DNA from: Sphingomonas citri
Lineage (GTDB): Bacteria > Pseudomonadota > Alphaproteobacteria > Sphingomonadales > Sphingomonadaceae
NCBI RefSeq assembly: GCF_019429485.1
Contig: NZ_JAHXZN010000009.1
Location: 1-64,000 of the forward strand
Length of the DNA stretch: 64,000 nucleotides
Direction of reading: 5' to 3'
The first letter of the stretch is position 1. Every line of letters starts with the position of its first letter. Positions 53,057 to 61,096 of the stretch are shown in pieces. The position numbers and the translations under genes are program-made. Under the pieces are notes generated by a model. It was not told the origin of the DNA. It was given only the letters and a program-made list of their open reading frames with translations, and did no database searches.

Positions 53057-53824
53057 TCAATGTGCGATCGAGAGCGCTGCCGGTGCAGCTACCATCCAGA
53101 GCGCCATAGCGACCATCATCACGTTCTCGGTGAGCGACAGGAAGCCCAGCGGCACGTTGCTGTCCCCGCCCACGCAGGCACACTTCAGCTCGCGCTTGTC
53201 GACATAGACCGCCTTGATGACCGACACCGCGCCGATCGTACCTATGACGAGCGCGATCGGCACCGACAGCCAGGTCAGCGCACCCGCGGCCATCAGGACG
53301 CCCGCCGCCCCTTCCGCGTAGGGATAGACATACGAATAGGGCACCCAGCGCTTCGCCAGCAGATCGTAGTTCAGGAACATGCTCGAAAAGCTCTCGACGT
53401 TCTGGAGCTTGAGCAGGGCCAAGACGCACATCGAAAAGGCGATGAACCATTCCCCCGCGCGCACCGTGAACGGCGTGCCGAAAGCGGCATAGCTGGCGGC
53501 AAGCGCCATCAGCGCCGTCATGGCGAACACCGCGATCACCGGCCGATAGGTGACGGCCTTGGGATCGCGAACCGCCTTGCCAAAGAAGCGGCGCAGATCG
53601 TCATAGCCCCCTACCCGTTCGCCTCCGATGAAGGTTTGCGGGGTGGTTTTCACGCCGTGCTCCGCCTTGAAGGCGTCGGTTTCCTCCCGCGTGCGCAGCC
53701 AGTGGTCCTCGACCTCATAGCCCTCGCGGCGCAGCAGGTCCTTCGCCTTGAGCCCGTAGGGGCAGGTGTGCGTCGGCATCACCATTCGATAGATCGTCGC
53801 CTTCTTCGGTGCCAACGTCGCCAT
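53057..53824 (-). CDS. Glutaredoxin-MauE fusion membrane protein
   Basis: A 255-residue two-domain protein. Residues ~8-80 are a glutaredoxin (IYRMVMPTHTCPYGLKAKDLL with a single active Cys21, and a GVKTTPQTFIGGERVGGYDDL cis-Pro/GSH region). From ~95 on there are four transmembrane helices of the MauE/DoxX type, with VDKRELKCACVGGDSNVPLGFLS, the typical CxC loop. It could pass reducing equivalents across the inner membrane. It is divergent from a MerR-type gene with a MerR-type promoter between. Confidence 0.85.
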   Translation of the reverse strand: MATLAPKKATIYRMVMPTHTCPYGLKAKDLLRREGYEVEDHWLRTREETDAFKAEHGVKTTPQTFIGGERVGGYDDLRRFFGKAVRDPKAVTYRPVIAVFAMTALMALAASYAAFGTPFTVRAGEWFIAFSMCVLALLKLQNVESFSSMFLNYDLLAKRWVPYSYVYPYAEGAAGVLMAAGALTWLSVPIALVIGTIGAVSVIKAVYVDKRELKCACVGGDSNVPLGFLSLTENVMMVAMALWMVAAPAALSIAH

Positions 53825-53862
53825 TCGTCTTCTCCGGCCTTTATGCCGGACCTATATGGCGT

Positions 53863-53878
53863 CCGTACCATAGTACGG
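53863..53878 (-). promoter_or_regulatory. MerR-type operator/promoter for the Grx-MauE gene
   Basis: The dyad CCGTAC-CATA-GTACGG lies directly after TTGACT (-35) on the minus strand and about 19-20 bases before a CATATA-like -10. This long spacer with a central dyad is the MerR-family arrangement. The regulator gene starts 10 bases away on the plus strand. Confidence 0.78.
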
Positions 53879-53887
53879 AGTCAAGAC

Positions 53888-54292
53888 ATGGCCGGCATGA
53901 CGATCGCGGGGCTCGCGCGGGAAGGCGACGTCGGGGTTGAGACGATCCGCTACTACCAGCGCCGAGGCCTCCTCGACACGCCCGATAGACCAAACAACTC
54001 CGGGTCGGGCGGCGGTATCCGTCGTTACGGTCCGGATGAGGCTCGCCGGCTCCGGTTCATCCGCTCTGCCCAAGTCGCGGGGTTCACGCTGGAGGAGATC
54101 GCCGAGCTGCTGCAACTCGATGCCACCGATGATCGCGCGCGAGCGAGGGAGATGGCAGCCGTCCGGATCGCGGAACTGGACCGCAAGATCGCCGAGCTGG
54201 AGAAGGCGCGCAGCGCGCTTGCGCGTTTGGCGCACGATTGCAGTCGATCGGATGAAGGCCCCTGCCCCATTCTGCTGGCTTTCGACCAATAG
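53888..54292 (+). CDS. MerR-family regulator
   Basis: A 134-residue MerR protein: MTIAGLAREGDVGVETIRYYQRRGLL, GIRRYGPDEARRLRFIRSAQVAGFTLEEIAELL, a dimer helix and a C-terminal metal loop (HDCSRSDEGPCPIL). The two Cys of the loop match Hg/Cu-type MerR proteins. The third Cys of mercury MerR (before the dimer helix) is missing, being replaced by an ATDDRAR stretch. It likely activates the divergent Grx-MauE gene in response to a soft metal. Confidence 0.88.
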   Translation: MAGMTIAGLAREGDVGVETIRYYQRRGLLDTPDRPNNSGSGGGIRRYGPDEARRLRFIRSAQVAGFTLEEIAELLQLDATDDRARAREMAAVRIAELDRKIAELEKARSALARLAHDCSRSDEGPCPILLAFDQ

Positions 54293-54329
54293 ATTTAAGC
54301 ATGGTGTCAAAACCGTCCGGTTGTGATGC

Positions 54330-54378
54330 TGTAGACGCAACGTACAAATGGCACACTCCCGCTAGTTAGAAATGGCAC
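54330..54378 (+). repeat. Module Y (left-type IS end), copy 3
   Basis: R3 (54343-54354) and R4 (54360-54378) as in copies 1 and 2, with no module X upstream. The 75 bases from 54330 are identical to 28958-29032. Upstream sequence is unrelated, so 54330 marks a clean left boundary of the mobile element. Confidence 0.8.
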
Positions 54379-54440
54379 AGCGGTTCTGCAGCGGGCCTCC
54401 GGTGCCATAACCGTCCTCGTACATTGAGGATGTGTGAGCG

Positions 54441-55853
54441 ATGACGGTGCTGACTATGAGTGCTGCCGAAGTGAGCCGGTTGGATACGCTGATGCGGCTC
54501 GACCGCGGTGAGATCCGGCCGGTCGATGCCATGGCGCTGCTGGGCCTGCAGCGCAGTCAGCTGTACCGCCTGCTCAGGCGCCTCCGACGAGATGGCGCGG
54601 CCGGCCTCGTGTCCCGCAAGCGCGGGCGCCCTAGCAACAGGCGGTTCAGCGATGCCTTTCGCGACCAGGTCGTTGGTATCGTGCGCGAGCGCTACGCCGA
54701 CTTCGGTCGGACGCTGGCGTGCGAGTACCTGGCGGAGCAGCATGGTATTACGCTCTCGCGCGAGACGCTGCGGCAGATGCTCATGGCGACCGGCGTGTGG
54801 AAGGCCAAGGTTGCCAAGCGAGCCCGGCTTCACCAGCCGCGCTACCGGCGCGAGTGTCGCGGCGAGCTGGTGCAGGTCGACGGGTCGGACCACGACTGGT
54901 TCGAGGGCCGCGGCCCGCGTTGCACGTTGCTGGTCTACATCGACGATGCCACGAGCGAGCTCATGCACCTGGAGATGGCGGAGAGCGAGAGCGCCTTCTC
55001 CTACATGCGCGCGACCCGGAGCTACCTCGAGCGCCACGGCAAGCCGGTGGCCTTCTATTCGGACAAGCACAGCGTCTTCCGGAACAACAACGCGACCGCC
55101 GACAGCGACGGGATGACGCATCTCGGCCGCGCGCTCGACAAGCTCGGCGTCGAGATAATCTGCGCCAACTCGCCACAAGCCAAGGGACGTGTCGAGCGCG
55201 CCAACGGCACGCTGCAGGATCGCTTGGTCAAGGCGATGAGGCTGGCGGGCATCTCGTCCATCGACGAAGCCAACGCCTTTCTCCCCTCCTATGTCGCCCA
55301 GCACAATGCCAGGTTCGCCTGCGCCCCGGCCGACCCGCGCGACGTGCACCGTCCACTCGCCGCGCACGAGAACGTCGAGGCGGAGATGGTGTGGCGTGAG
55401 GAGCGGACCGTCACCGCGTCGTTGGCGCTTCACTACAATAAAGCGATGTTCATCCTCGAGCCGACGCCCCTCACCCGCTCGCTGGCGCGCAAGCGCGTGC
55501 ATGTCCGCGAGTACCCGGACGGCTGCATCGAGATCCGCCACGGCGAGCGCGTGCTACCCTACCGCGTGTTCGACAAGATGCGCCAGGTGAACCAGGCCGC
55601 TATCGTCGACAACAAGCACCTGGGTGCCGCACTTGCTATGGCTCAGGCTATCCAGGCAGCGGCGCCGCATCACGCCAAGCGCAACAACAGCGAGCCGGCA
55701 CGCAGCTCCGGGTCAATCGGCGTCTTTGCCCGCCCCGCCCCTGCTCCCGGTAAGGTCGACCGACGCCGGCTGTGCACGCCGAAGCTGAAGCGCGGCGCTC
55801 GCCTCTCCAACGAGGAGTTGGTGGCACGCGGCCTTGGCGAGTACGTCCGTTAG
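54441..55853 (+). mobile_element. ISNCY (IS1202-type) transposase, copy 3
   Basis: A 470-residue intact DDE transposase. It has the same layout as copies 1 and 2 (QVDGSDHDWFE, FYSDKHSVFRNN, GRVERANGTLQDR), but differs from both at many positions, for example HDWFE for HWWFE and ITLSRETLRQML. Despite that, its 75-base left end is identical to that of copy 2. No right-type terminus is recognised after its stop. Confidence 0.9.
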
Positions 55854-55895
55854 CGCCCACTAGCAGACATGCGGATTCCCGATCATTGTGGGGCT

Positions 55896-56357
55896 ATGCG
55901 TTACCTGATGATCGCTGTTCCGGCTCTTATGGCGAGCACCGCTCAGCCCATGGCCTCGTTGCGGGTTGAAGGCGAGCGCTCGACCTTTTCAGTGGTCGTC
56001 GAAAAAAGTGCCCAAACGGGCTACGAGATCCGGATCAGATGCGTGGCCGCGTGCGACCTACCTATCGATTTTCACGAACCTATTGATGATGTCCCCATGG
56101 GATTGTTCACCCGAGATCAGGACGAACTTGTTTTCTCCTTGTGGAGTGGCGGCTCGGTCTACCGGGTTCGCGTCTGGCAGGTGGGCGACCGGGCCGTCCG
56201 CAAGGTGGCAGAACTTTCGAGTCGCGGAAGACCCGACTTCCTGACGGACGAAGCGGGTCGTGCGGCGATCCGGACGTACGAGGCCGACGGGGGCGTTGAC
56301 CCGATGAAACCGGTGCTGAGATCGTTCGTCCGAGGTCGCTTTGTGGTCGCGCCCTGA
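55896..56357 (+). CDS. Hypothetical exported protein
   Basis: A 153-residue protein with a signal peptide (MRYLMIAVPALMASTAQPMA). The mature part is beta-rich, with two cysteines close together (IRCVAACDLP) that may form a disulphide, and ends VRGRFVVAP. No family is recognised. GGGG before the ATG is a weak ribosome binding site. It lies next to a small lipoprotein gene on the same strand. Confidence 0.55.
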   Translation: MRYLMIAVPALMASTAQPMASLRVEGERSTFSVVVEKSAQTGYEIRIRCVAACDLPIDFHEPIDDVPMGLFTRDQDELVFSLWSGGSVYRVRVWQVGDRAVRKVAELSSRGRPDFLTDEAGRAAIRTYEADGGVDPMKPVLRSFVRGRFVVAP

Positions 56358-56411
56358 CGGCAGCTTTCGCCCAGTTGCGGGCCTTCATGAGATCCGGCTA
56401 ATCATTTGCGA

Positions 56412-56723
56412 ATGGAGTGGAAGGTTCGAGCGGTGAAGCTGATTGCCTTATGCACCATGATCGGGCTTTCCGGGTGCGGTCAAAGTCTCCCTCCGATGTC
56501 GAGAGCATTGTTCGGGGAGGCAGTGAAAAGGTGCGCGCTCCGCCTGACCACATATACCTACCGTGAAGGGCTTTTGATTGATGAGCCGCTGGTCAACTTC
56601 ACGAAAGAACCAGATCCCGCAAAGGCTCACGCTTGCTTTAATGCCGCGTTGGATAAGATAACTCGTGAGATGACCGAGCGAGGCGTCGACCACATCGGCT
56701 ACATCTGGGAGTCGCGAGCCTGA
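56412..56723 (+). CDS. Small hypothetical lipoprotein
   Basis: A 103-residue protein with lipobox LSGC after MEWKVRAVKLIALCTMIG. The mature part is helical with Cys pairs (KRCALRL, HACFNA) and no recognised domain. Lipid attachment is inferred from the lipobox. The 229 bases after it hold no gene but one copy of a short dispersed repeat (56731-56750). Confidence 0.6.
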   Translation: MEWKVRAVKLIALCTMIGLSGCGQSLPPMSRALFGEAVKRCALRLTTYTYREGLLIDEPLVNFTKEPDPAKAHACFNAALDKITREMTERGVDHIGYIWESRA

Positions 56724-56730
56724 GGTTGCG

Positions 56731-56750
56731 AATGTCCGCTTTTCTGCCAA
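56731..56750 (+). repeat. Short dispersed repeat, copy 1
   Basis: AATGTCCGCTTTTCTGCCAA occurs here and, with one or two changes, at 57409-57428 and 57932-57952, all between genes. A partial inverted copy (CAGTAGCGGACATT) lies near 56850. It may be a REP-like intergenic sequence of the host genome. Confidence 0.6.
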
Positions 56751-56952
56751 CTCGGACACGAGCGCCATCTTCGCGGCCGGCTGGCGCGCGGCACTCAGTC
56801 CGCCAAAGGCATAGCCAACCAACACCCCGTCCGGTGTCCGTTTACGCCCAGTAGCGGACATTCCAACGGCCCAGGGGTGACCGCGGATTATGGACGGGTT
56901 AGGTGAGACAGCCAGTGGCGATCGGATGCGATCAGCCGTCAGGAGAGAATGC

Positions 56953-57351
56953 GTGCTTTTTCACACCATGGTCGGATCGAACGACATCGAACGCTCTAAG
57001 CGCTTCTACGATAAGGTGCTCGGCACCTTGGGTGCAGGGGAGGGGACGCGGAACATCGCCGACAGCGGCCATACACGTTTAATTTACAACAACGGAAGCG
57101 GCACCAACTTCATCGTCAGCCAGCCGATCAACGACGAACCTGCAAGCGTGGCGAACGGCAGCACCGTCGCCTTTTCCTGCGACTCGCCCGAGCAAGTGAA
57201 GCTGCTTCATGACACCGCCGTTTCTGCTGGCGGAACCTCGATCGAAGCTCCGCCCGGACCGCGCGAAACCGCCTCCATGGGCACCATCGAGCTTGCCTAC
57301 TTTCGTGATCCCGACGGCAATAAATTGTGCGGCATTCATTTTCCCGCCTGA
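56953..57351 (+). CDS. VOC/glyoxalase family protein
   Basis: A 132-residue VOC fold protein starting at GTG with AGGAGA ahead of it. The fold pattern is visible: FHTMVGSNDIERSKRFYDKVLG, TNFIVSQP, and the end AYFRDPDGNKLCGIHFP. VOC proteins bind metal and act on varied small molecules; the substrate is unknown. A hairpin at 57365-57389 follows the stop. Confidence 0.83.
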   Translation: MLFHTMVGSNDIERSKRFYDKVLGTLGAGEGTRNIADSGHTRLIYNNGSGTNFIVSQPINDEPASVANGSTVAFSCDSPEQVKLLHDTAVSAGGTSIEAPPGPRETASMGTIELAYFRDPDGNKLCGIHFPA

Positions 57352-57364
57352 TCCGTTCGATATG

Positions 57365-57389
57365 GGTCCGCTTCTGACGCAAGCGGACC
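57365..57389 (+). terminator. Hairpin after the VOC gene
   Basis: GGTCCGCTT and AAGCGGACC form a perfect 9-base stem with a 7-base loop, 14 bases past the VOC stop codon. It lacks a T-run, so it may be a terminator or another intergenic repeat. Confidence 0.5.
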
Positions 57390-57408
57390 TAGATCATGCG
57401 ATCCTGCG

Positions 57409-57428
57409 AATGTCCGCTTTCCTGCCAA
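57409..57428 (+). repeat. Short dispersed repeat, copy 2
   Basis: AATGTCCGCTTTCCTGCCAA, one base different from 56731-56750, between the VOC gene and the next membrane-protein gene. Confidence 0.6.
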
Positions 57429-57484
57429 TGTCAGACGCTAAAGGCGCGTCTGTCCGGGAACGGAGCTGAATGGCCGAGAGTGGG

Positions 57485-57826
57485 TTAGCCGTCGCCCCGA
57501 TGCAGCGTCTTTTCGATGAGCCAAAAGTGCAGATGCTGTACCACGAGGAAAAGAAGGCCGGTGCCGATGAGCCCCGGCAGCACCATGCCCTCTTGGCCCG
57601 GCCGGGGCTGCAGGTTCATCGCCAGCGCAGCATTGATCGCCAGAACGCCGATTGCCAACGCAGGAATGAATGAGAGAGCCAGCACCCGAGGAGCAGACCA
57701 CGTCACGTCTCCGGTCAGCCACCATTGCATTGGGAGTCGATCCTCACGACGGAAGCGCGAATTTGCTCGGATCGCTAATCCGCAGAGTAGCAGACCAAAG
57801 AAAAGTGCGATGCCGAACATGGCCAT
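57485..57826 (-). CDS. Hypothetical membrane protein
   Basis: A 113-residue protein with three hydrophobic segments (MAMFGIALFFGLLLCGLAI, VLALSFIPALAIGVLAIN, GLIGTGLLFLVVQHLHFWLI). A basic loop and MQWWLTGDVTW lie between the first and second. No family is recognised. A strong GGAGGG ribosome binding site precedes the ATG. Confidence 0.6.
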   Translation of the reverse strand: MAMFGIALFFGLLLCGLAIRANSRFRREDRLPMQWWLTGDVTWSAPRVLALSFIPALAIGVLAINAALAMNLQPRPGQEGMVLPGLIGTGLLFLVVQHLHFWLIEKTLHRGDG

Positions 57827-58129
57827 ACGACTACCCTCCGACCCGAGGATAGCGGCTTAAGCAGCGCCTGCAACGAGGCATTGGAGCTCGTCCATCGCAT
57901 GACCGAGCCGGCTGCTGTCGCAGCGGGTCCAAACGTCCGCTTTCCCTGCCAATTTCGGCCATTCAGCCGTGGCGCCGGCCGCACCCACCTCGAACGTCTG
58001 AGATGATAAATTTGCGGACTGACCGTTTTCCGACCGACCGTTTTCAGACCGGTAAGCGCGCATCGTGGTCGCTGGTTGACCCCGAGCTGCTTTCCCAAAA
58101 ACGATGGTGTTTTGGGAAACCGACCGTCC
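57827..58129. other. Intergenic 303 bases with three repeat fragments
   Basis: No gene is seen. It holds a 30-base fragment of module X (57901-57930, GACCGAGCC to CAGCGGGTCC), the third short dispersed repeat (57932-57952), and a perfect inverted repeat TTTCCCAAAA/TTTTGGGAAA with a 9-base gap (58091-58119) related to the TTTCCCGAAA units. Confidence 0.65.
58091..58119. repeat. TTTCCCAAAA inverted repeat
   Basis: Arms 58091-58100 and 58110-58119 are perfectly inverted. The units match the variant found in the module at 39002-39038. It lies 11 bases past the tetR-type stop codon and could also act as a terminator stem. Confidence 0.55.
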
Positions 58130-58705
58130 TTACCTGCTGCGGTCGTCGCCCTGGGTTGCTAGCCTGGTGTATTCGATAAGGCGAACGCGCAGCGCGTCGA
58201 TATCGATCGGGCTGATCCCTGTCGTGGCGGCGATCCATCCGCCGTCCGCAGCGAGCCTGACCACCTCCAGCGTGGGGTCATGATCCGCTAGGCAGGCAGC
58301 CAGACGCTCACCCAGCCACTGATACCATCGCCGCGTCAGAGCATTGTCGCCGAACAACGTGCCGGTGAGTGCGGCCCAGATATGACGGTTGCCATCGTCG
58401 CGCGCGAGCGCGGTGTTGACGTAGGCACGAGTAAACCGCCCATGCTCAACCGGGTCGTCAGCCATCAGGCCGTCCAATTGCCGATCGAGCTGTTCCAGCA
58501 ACATGTCGAACATCGCCACGATCAGGGCGTCGCGATCGGCGAAATGATGGAACAGCGCGCCCTTGGTGACGCCCGCATTGGCGGCGACTGCCGCGACCGT
58601 GACGTTGGCGAGCCCACGCTCTGCCACGAGGACGGCAGCGCCGTCGATCAGCGCCTGCCTGACCCGTTCGGGGTCTTTCCTGCGGGTGCCGACCTCGCTT
58701 TTCAA
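58130..58705 (-). CDS. TetR-family repressor
   Basis: A 191-residue regulator. The N-terminal HTH is RQALIDGAAVLVAERGLANVTVAAVAANAGVTKGALFHHFADRDALI. The rest is an all-helical ligand domain. It starts at TTG overlapping the stop of the SMR gene (TTGA), so it is made together with the transporter. Its likely site is the 18-base palindrome at 59092-59109, upstream of the SMR gene and of the divergent GcvT-like gene. Confidence 0.88.
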   Translation of the reverse strand: MKSEVGTRRKDPERVRQALIDGAAVLVAERGLANVTVAAVAANAGVTKGALFHHFADRDALIVAMFDMLLEQLDRQLDGLMADDPVEHGRFTRAYVNTALARDDGNRHIWAALTGTLFGDNALTRRWYQWLGERLAACLADHDPTLEVVRLAADGGWIAATTGISPIDIDALRVRLIEYTRLATQGDDRSR

Positions 58706-59046
58706 TGCGCGCCCGACTTCGAGAAGGCGTTCACCACGATGACACCGGCGACGATCAGTCCGATGCCGGCGACCGCGATCCAGTCGAGGCGCTGCTTGAA
58801 GACAACGACGCTGACGACGGCAGTCAGGATGATGCCGACGCCACCCCAGATCGCATAGGCAATACCGAGCGGAAGGTGCCGTAGCGCCTGCGCCAGCAGG
58901 TAGAAGGAAGCCGCGTAGAAGGCAGCGGACGCGAGCGTTGGAACCAGCTTCGTGATGTGTTCCGATCGGGCGAGAAGCGTTGTGCCGATCACCTCACAGA
59001 CGATGGCACCGCCAAGGGCGGCCCAGGACATCATCATTGGATTCAT
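58702..59046 (-). CDS. SMR-family multidrug efflux protein
   Basis: A 114-residue protein with four transmembrane helices. The SMR signature is ALGGAIVCEVIGTTLLARSE with the membrane Glu, then AYAIWGGVGIILTAVVSVVVFKQ. This is the EmrE/QacE type, a proton-driven exporter of lipophilic cations. It heads a two-gene operon with the TetR repressor. The ATG at 59046 gives the normal family length. Confidence 0.9.
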   Translation of the reverse strand: MNPMMMSWAALGGAIVCEVIGTTLLARSEHITKLVPTLASAAFYAASFYLLAQALRHLPLGIAYAIWGGVGIILTAVVSVVVFKQRLDWIAVAGIGLIVAGVIVVNAFSKSGAH

Positions 59047-59091
59047 CGCGAAAGGGACCTTTTCCAGCAAACGGGGGTTCCCTTGCATCGT

Positions 59092-59109
59092 ACATACCGC
59101 GCGGTATGT
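59092..59109. promoter_or_regulatory. Perfect 18-base palindrome, likely TetR operator
   Basis: ACATACCGC-GCGGTATGT lies between the SMR gene (start 59046) and the GcvT-like gene (start 59139). It has the form typical of TetR/AcrR operators and could control both directions. Confidence 0.8.
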
Positions 59110-59138
59110 TTGCAAGATTACCCATCGGAGTTCGACGC

Positions 59139-60503
59139 GTGCGTGAAGCCAAAACGATCCCCCACAGCCCCTATTTGCCGTTCGATCCGGACGTGGCGGA
59201 TTACAACGTGGCCTTCACGCACCTGTCGCCGTGGGAGTTCGGGGGATGGAAGCGGGAGTCGCTGTCGTGGAAGGAGGGATGCTACCTCCATGCTGGCCTC
59301 AATCCGCCCTCACCCTATCGCCTGAGCGGACCGGGTGCGCTCGCCTTGCTGCGCGACGCCTGCATCAACGGCTTCGCAAAATTCTCGATCGGCTCCTCCA
59401 AGCATGCGGTGATGTGCAACGCGCAAGGCAACGTCATGGCGGATGGCATGGTCCTGCGGACCGGGGAGGAGGATTTCACCTGCTTCTTCCTCAATCCATA
59501 CATCGACTATCTCGTCGCGTCCGGCCGCTACGACGTCCGCGGTGAGGATCTGTCGGGCAAGGTGTTCCTGTTCCAGGTAGCCGGGCCGCGATCGTTGGAG
59601 GTCATGGAGGCGGCGACCGGCGAGAGCTTGCGCGACATCGAGTTCCTCTGGCACCGCGCCAGCACGATCCGCGCCGACGGTCGCGACATTCCCGTGCGCG
59701 TGTTCCGCCTCGGGGTCGCGCGGACGCTCGCCTATGAGGTGCATGGCCGGATCGAGGATGCCGATGCGATCTACCGCGCGCTACGCGCCGCGGGCGAGCC
59801 GGTCGGGATGGAGCGGCTGGGGATGCAGGTCTATGGCATGAACCATACCGAAGGCGGCTTCGCGCAGTCCTATATCCACTTCCTACCCGCCTATATGCAG
59901 GACGCCGCGTTCATGGACTTCCTACAGGGCAAGGCGGACGCCTTCATGAGCGACCTGCCCGGCAGCGCCGGACCCGATATCGACAAGCGTTATGCCAATC
60001 CGGTCGAGCTAGGCTGGGGCCACATGATTCGGTTCGACCATGAGTTCACCGGACGCGCGGCGTTGGAACGCATCATGGCCGGCTCGCATCGTAGGATCGT
60101 GACGCTCGAATGGGATCAGGCCGACATTCTGGAGGTCTACGCTTCGCAGTTCCGCATCGATGCCGACACCGAGTTCATGGATTTCGCTGCCAACCCGGTA
60201 TGGACCGCACACAACTCGGTGGTGTTCAGCGACGACGTGTTTGTGGGTGACCGGCTTGTCGGCATCTCCAGCGGGCGGGTGTTCAGCTATTACTACCGGC
60301 AAATGCTGTCGCTGGCGCTACTCGACCCCGAACAGGCCGCGATCGGTCGCGAGGTGGAGGTCCTGTGGGGATCGCCCGGCAGCCGTCAGAAGCGGATCAA
60401 GGCCAAGGTCGCGCGCTTCCCCTACCTAGACCTGCCGAAGAACGCCGACATCGACGTGCGGTCGCTCAATAGCGGCTTTGCTGGAAAGGAAGTGCGATCG
60501 TGA
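59139..60503 (+). CDS. GcvT-like THF-dependent aminomethyl/O-demethylase-type enzyme
   Basis: A 454-residue soluble enzyme starting at GTG with GGAG eight bases ahead. It has the aminomethyltransferase fold: LSPWEFGGWKRESLSWKEGCYLHAG, a central RLSGPGALALLRDACINGF, FQVAGPRSLEVMEA and a GcvT C-terminal barrel (VGDRLVGISSGRVFSYYYRQ). The length and N-terminal region resemble the LigM/DesA O-demethylases of lignin-degrading sphingomonads, which move a methyl group to tetrahydrofolate. The substrate is unknown. The VOC gene overlaps it by four bases. Confidence 0.72.
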   Translation: MREAKTIPHSPYLPFDPDVADYNVAFTHLSPWEFGGWKRESLSWKEGCYLHAGLNPPSPYRLSGPGALALLRDACINGFAKFSIGSSKHAVMCNAQGNVMADGMVLRTGEEDFTCFFLNPYIDYLVASGRYDVRGEDLSGKVFLFQVAGPRSLEVMEAATGESLRDIEFLWHRASTIRADGRDIPVRVFRLGVARTLAYEVHGRIEDADAIYRALRAAGEPVGMERLGMQVYGMNHTEGGFAQSYIHFLPAYMQDAAFMDFLQGKADAFMSDLPGSAGPDIDKRYANPVELGWGHMIRFDHEFTGRAALERIMAGSHRRIVTLEWDQADILEVYASQFRIDADTEFMDFAANPVWTAHNSVVFSDDVFVGDRLVGISSGRVFSYYYRQMLSLALLDPEQAAIGREVEVLWGSPGSRQKRIKAKVARFPYLDLPKNADIDVRSLNSGFAGKEVRS

Positions 60504-60913
60504 GCGAGTTCGATCTTACCCGTATCGATCACCTCAATCTCGCGGTCGGCGACATGGAGCGGTCGCGGGCCTTCTACACGCCTACACTGGCCGCGATCGG
60601 GATCGATGAACTGACGGTGGTGCAACCTGGCGAACGCGGAAATCCCGGCGGTTGGGTCGGCTACGGGAATGGCGACAAGCCCTTCCTATGGCTGCGTGAC
60701 GATGGAGCAGTCGGGGAACGGACGCACCTTGCGTTCAGCGTCGGCAGTAGAGAGGGTGTCCATGCTTTCTACGATGCCGCGCTGGCCGCAGGCGGAAAAG
60801 ACAACGGCGCCCCTGGCACGCGTCCCGAGTACCACGACGGCTATTATGGCGCGTTCGTGCTCGACCCAGACGGGATCAACGTCGAAGCCGTTTTTCATGG
60901 GCCTGCCACGTAG
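60500..60913 (+). CDS. VOC/glyoxalase family protein
   Basis: A 137-residue VOC protein starting at GTG in the GTGA overlap with the GcvT-like gene. The pattern is RIDHLNLAVGDMERSRAFYTPTLAAIGI, FLWLRDD, THLAFSV and YYGAFVLDPDGINVEAVFHG with the metal Glu at the end. Coupled translation suggests it acts on the same substrate or product as the demethylase-like enzyme. Confidence 0.87.
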   Translation: MSEFDLTRIDHLNLAVGDMERSRAFYTPTLAAIGIDELTVVQPGERGNPGGWVGYGNGDKPFLWLRDDGAVGERTHLAFSVGSREGVHAFYDAALAAGGKDNGAPGTRPEYHDGYYGAFVLDPDGINVEAVFHGPAT

Positions 60914-61007
60914 GGCACCTTCGTATCGAGCAGTGACCTTCCCACAAAGGAAGCTTGGCCGGCACGACGGCAGGCCGATCAGCGCGCAGGCGACCGCTCA
61001 GGGGCCA

Positions 61008-61074
61008 TTTTCCCGAAATCTGTTCCCGATTGCCCTTTCCCGAAATGCGGCATCGGAGACGGAGTTTCGGGAAA
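61008..61074 (+). repeat. TTTCCCGAAA module, copy 4
   Basis: Three units (61008-61047) and the inverted TTTCGGGAAA (61065-61074), matching 1998-2064 almost base for base, including the linker ATGCGGCATCGGAGACGGAG. Confidence 0.75.
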
Positions 61075-61096
61075 GGTCGGACGCCTGAAAAGCGGG

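Noticed and set aside
52823-53887. An extended frame in front of the MerR gene at 53888
   Set aside because: It lies antisense to the Grx-MauE gene and has no family features; only the part from 53888 is MerR.
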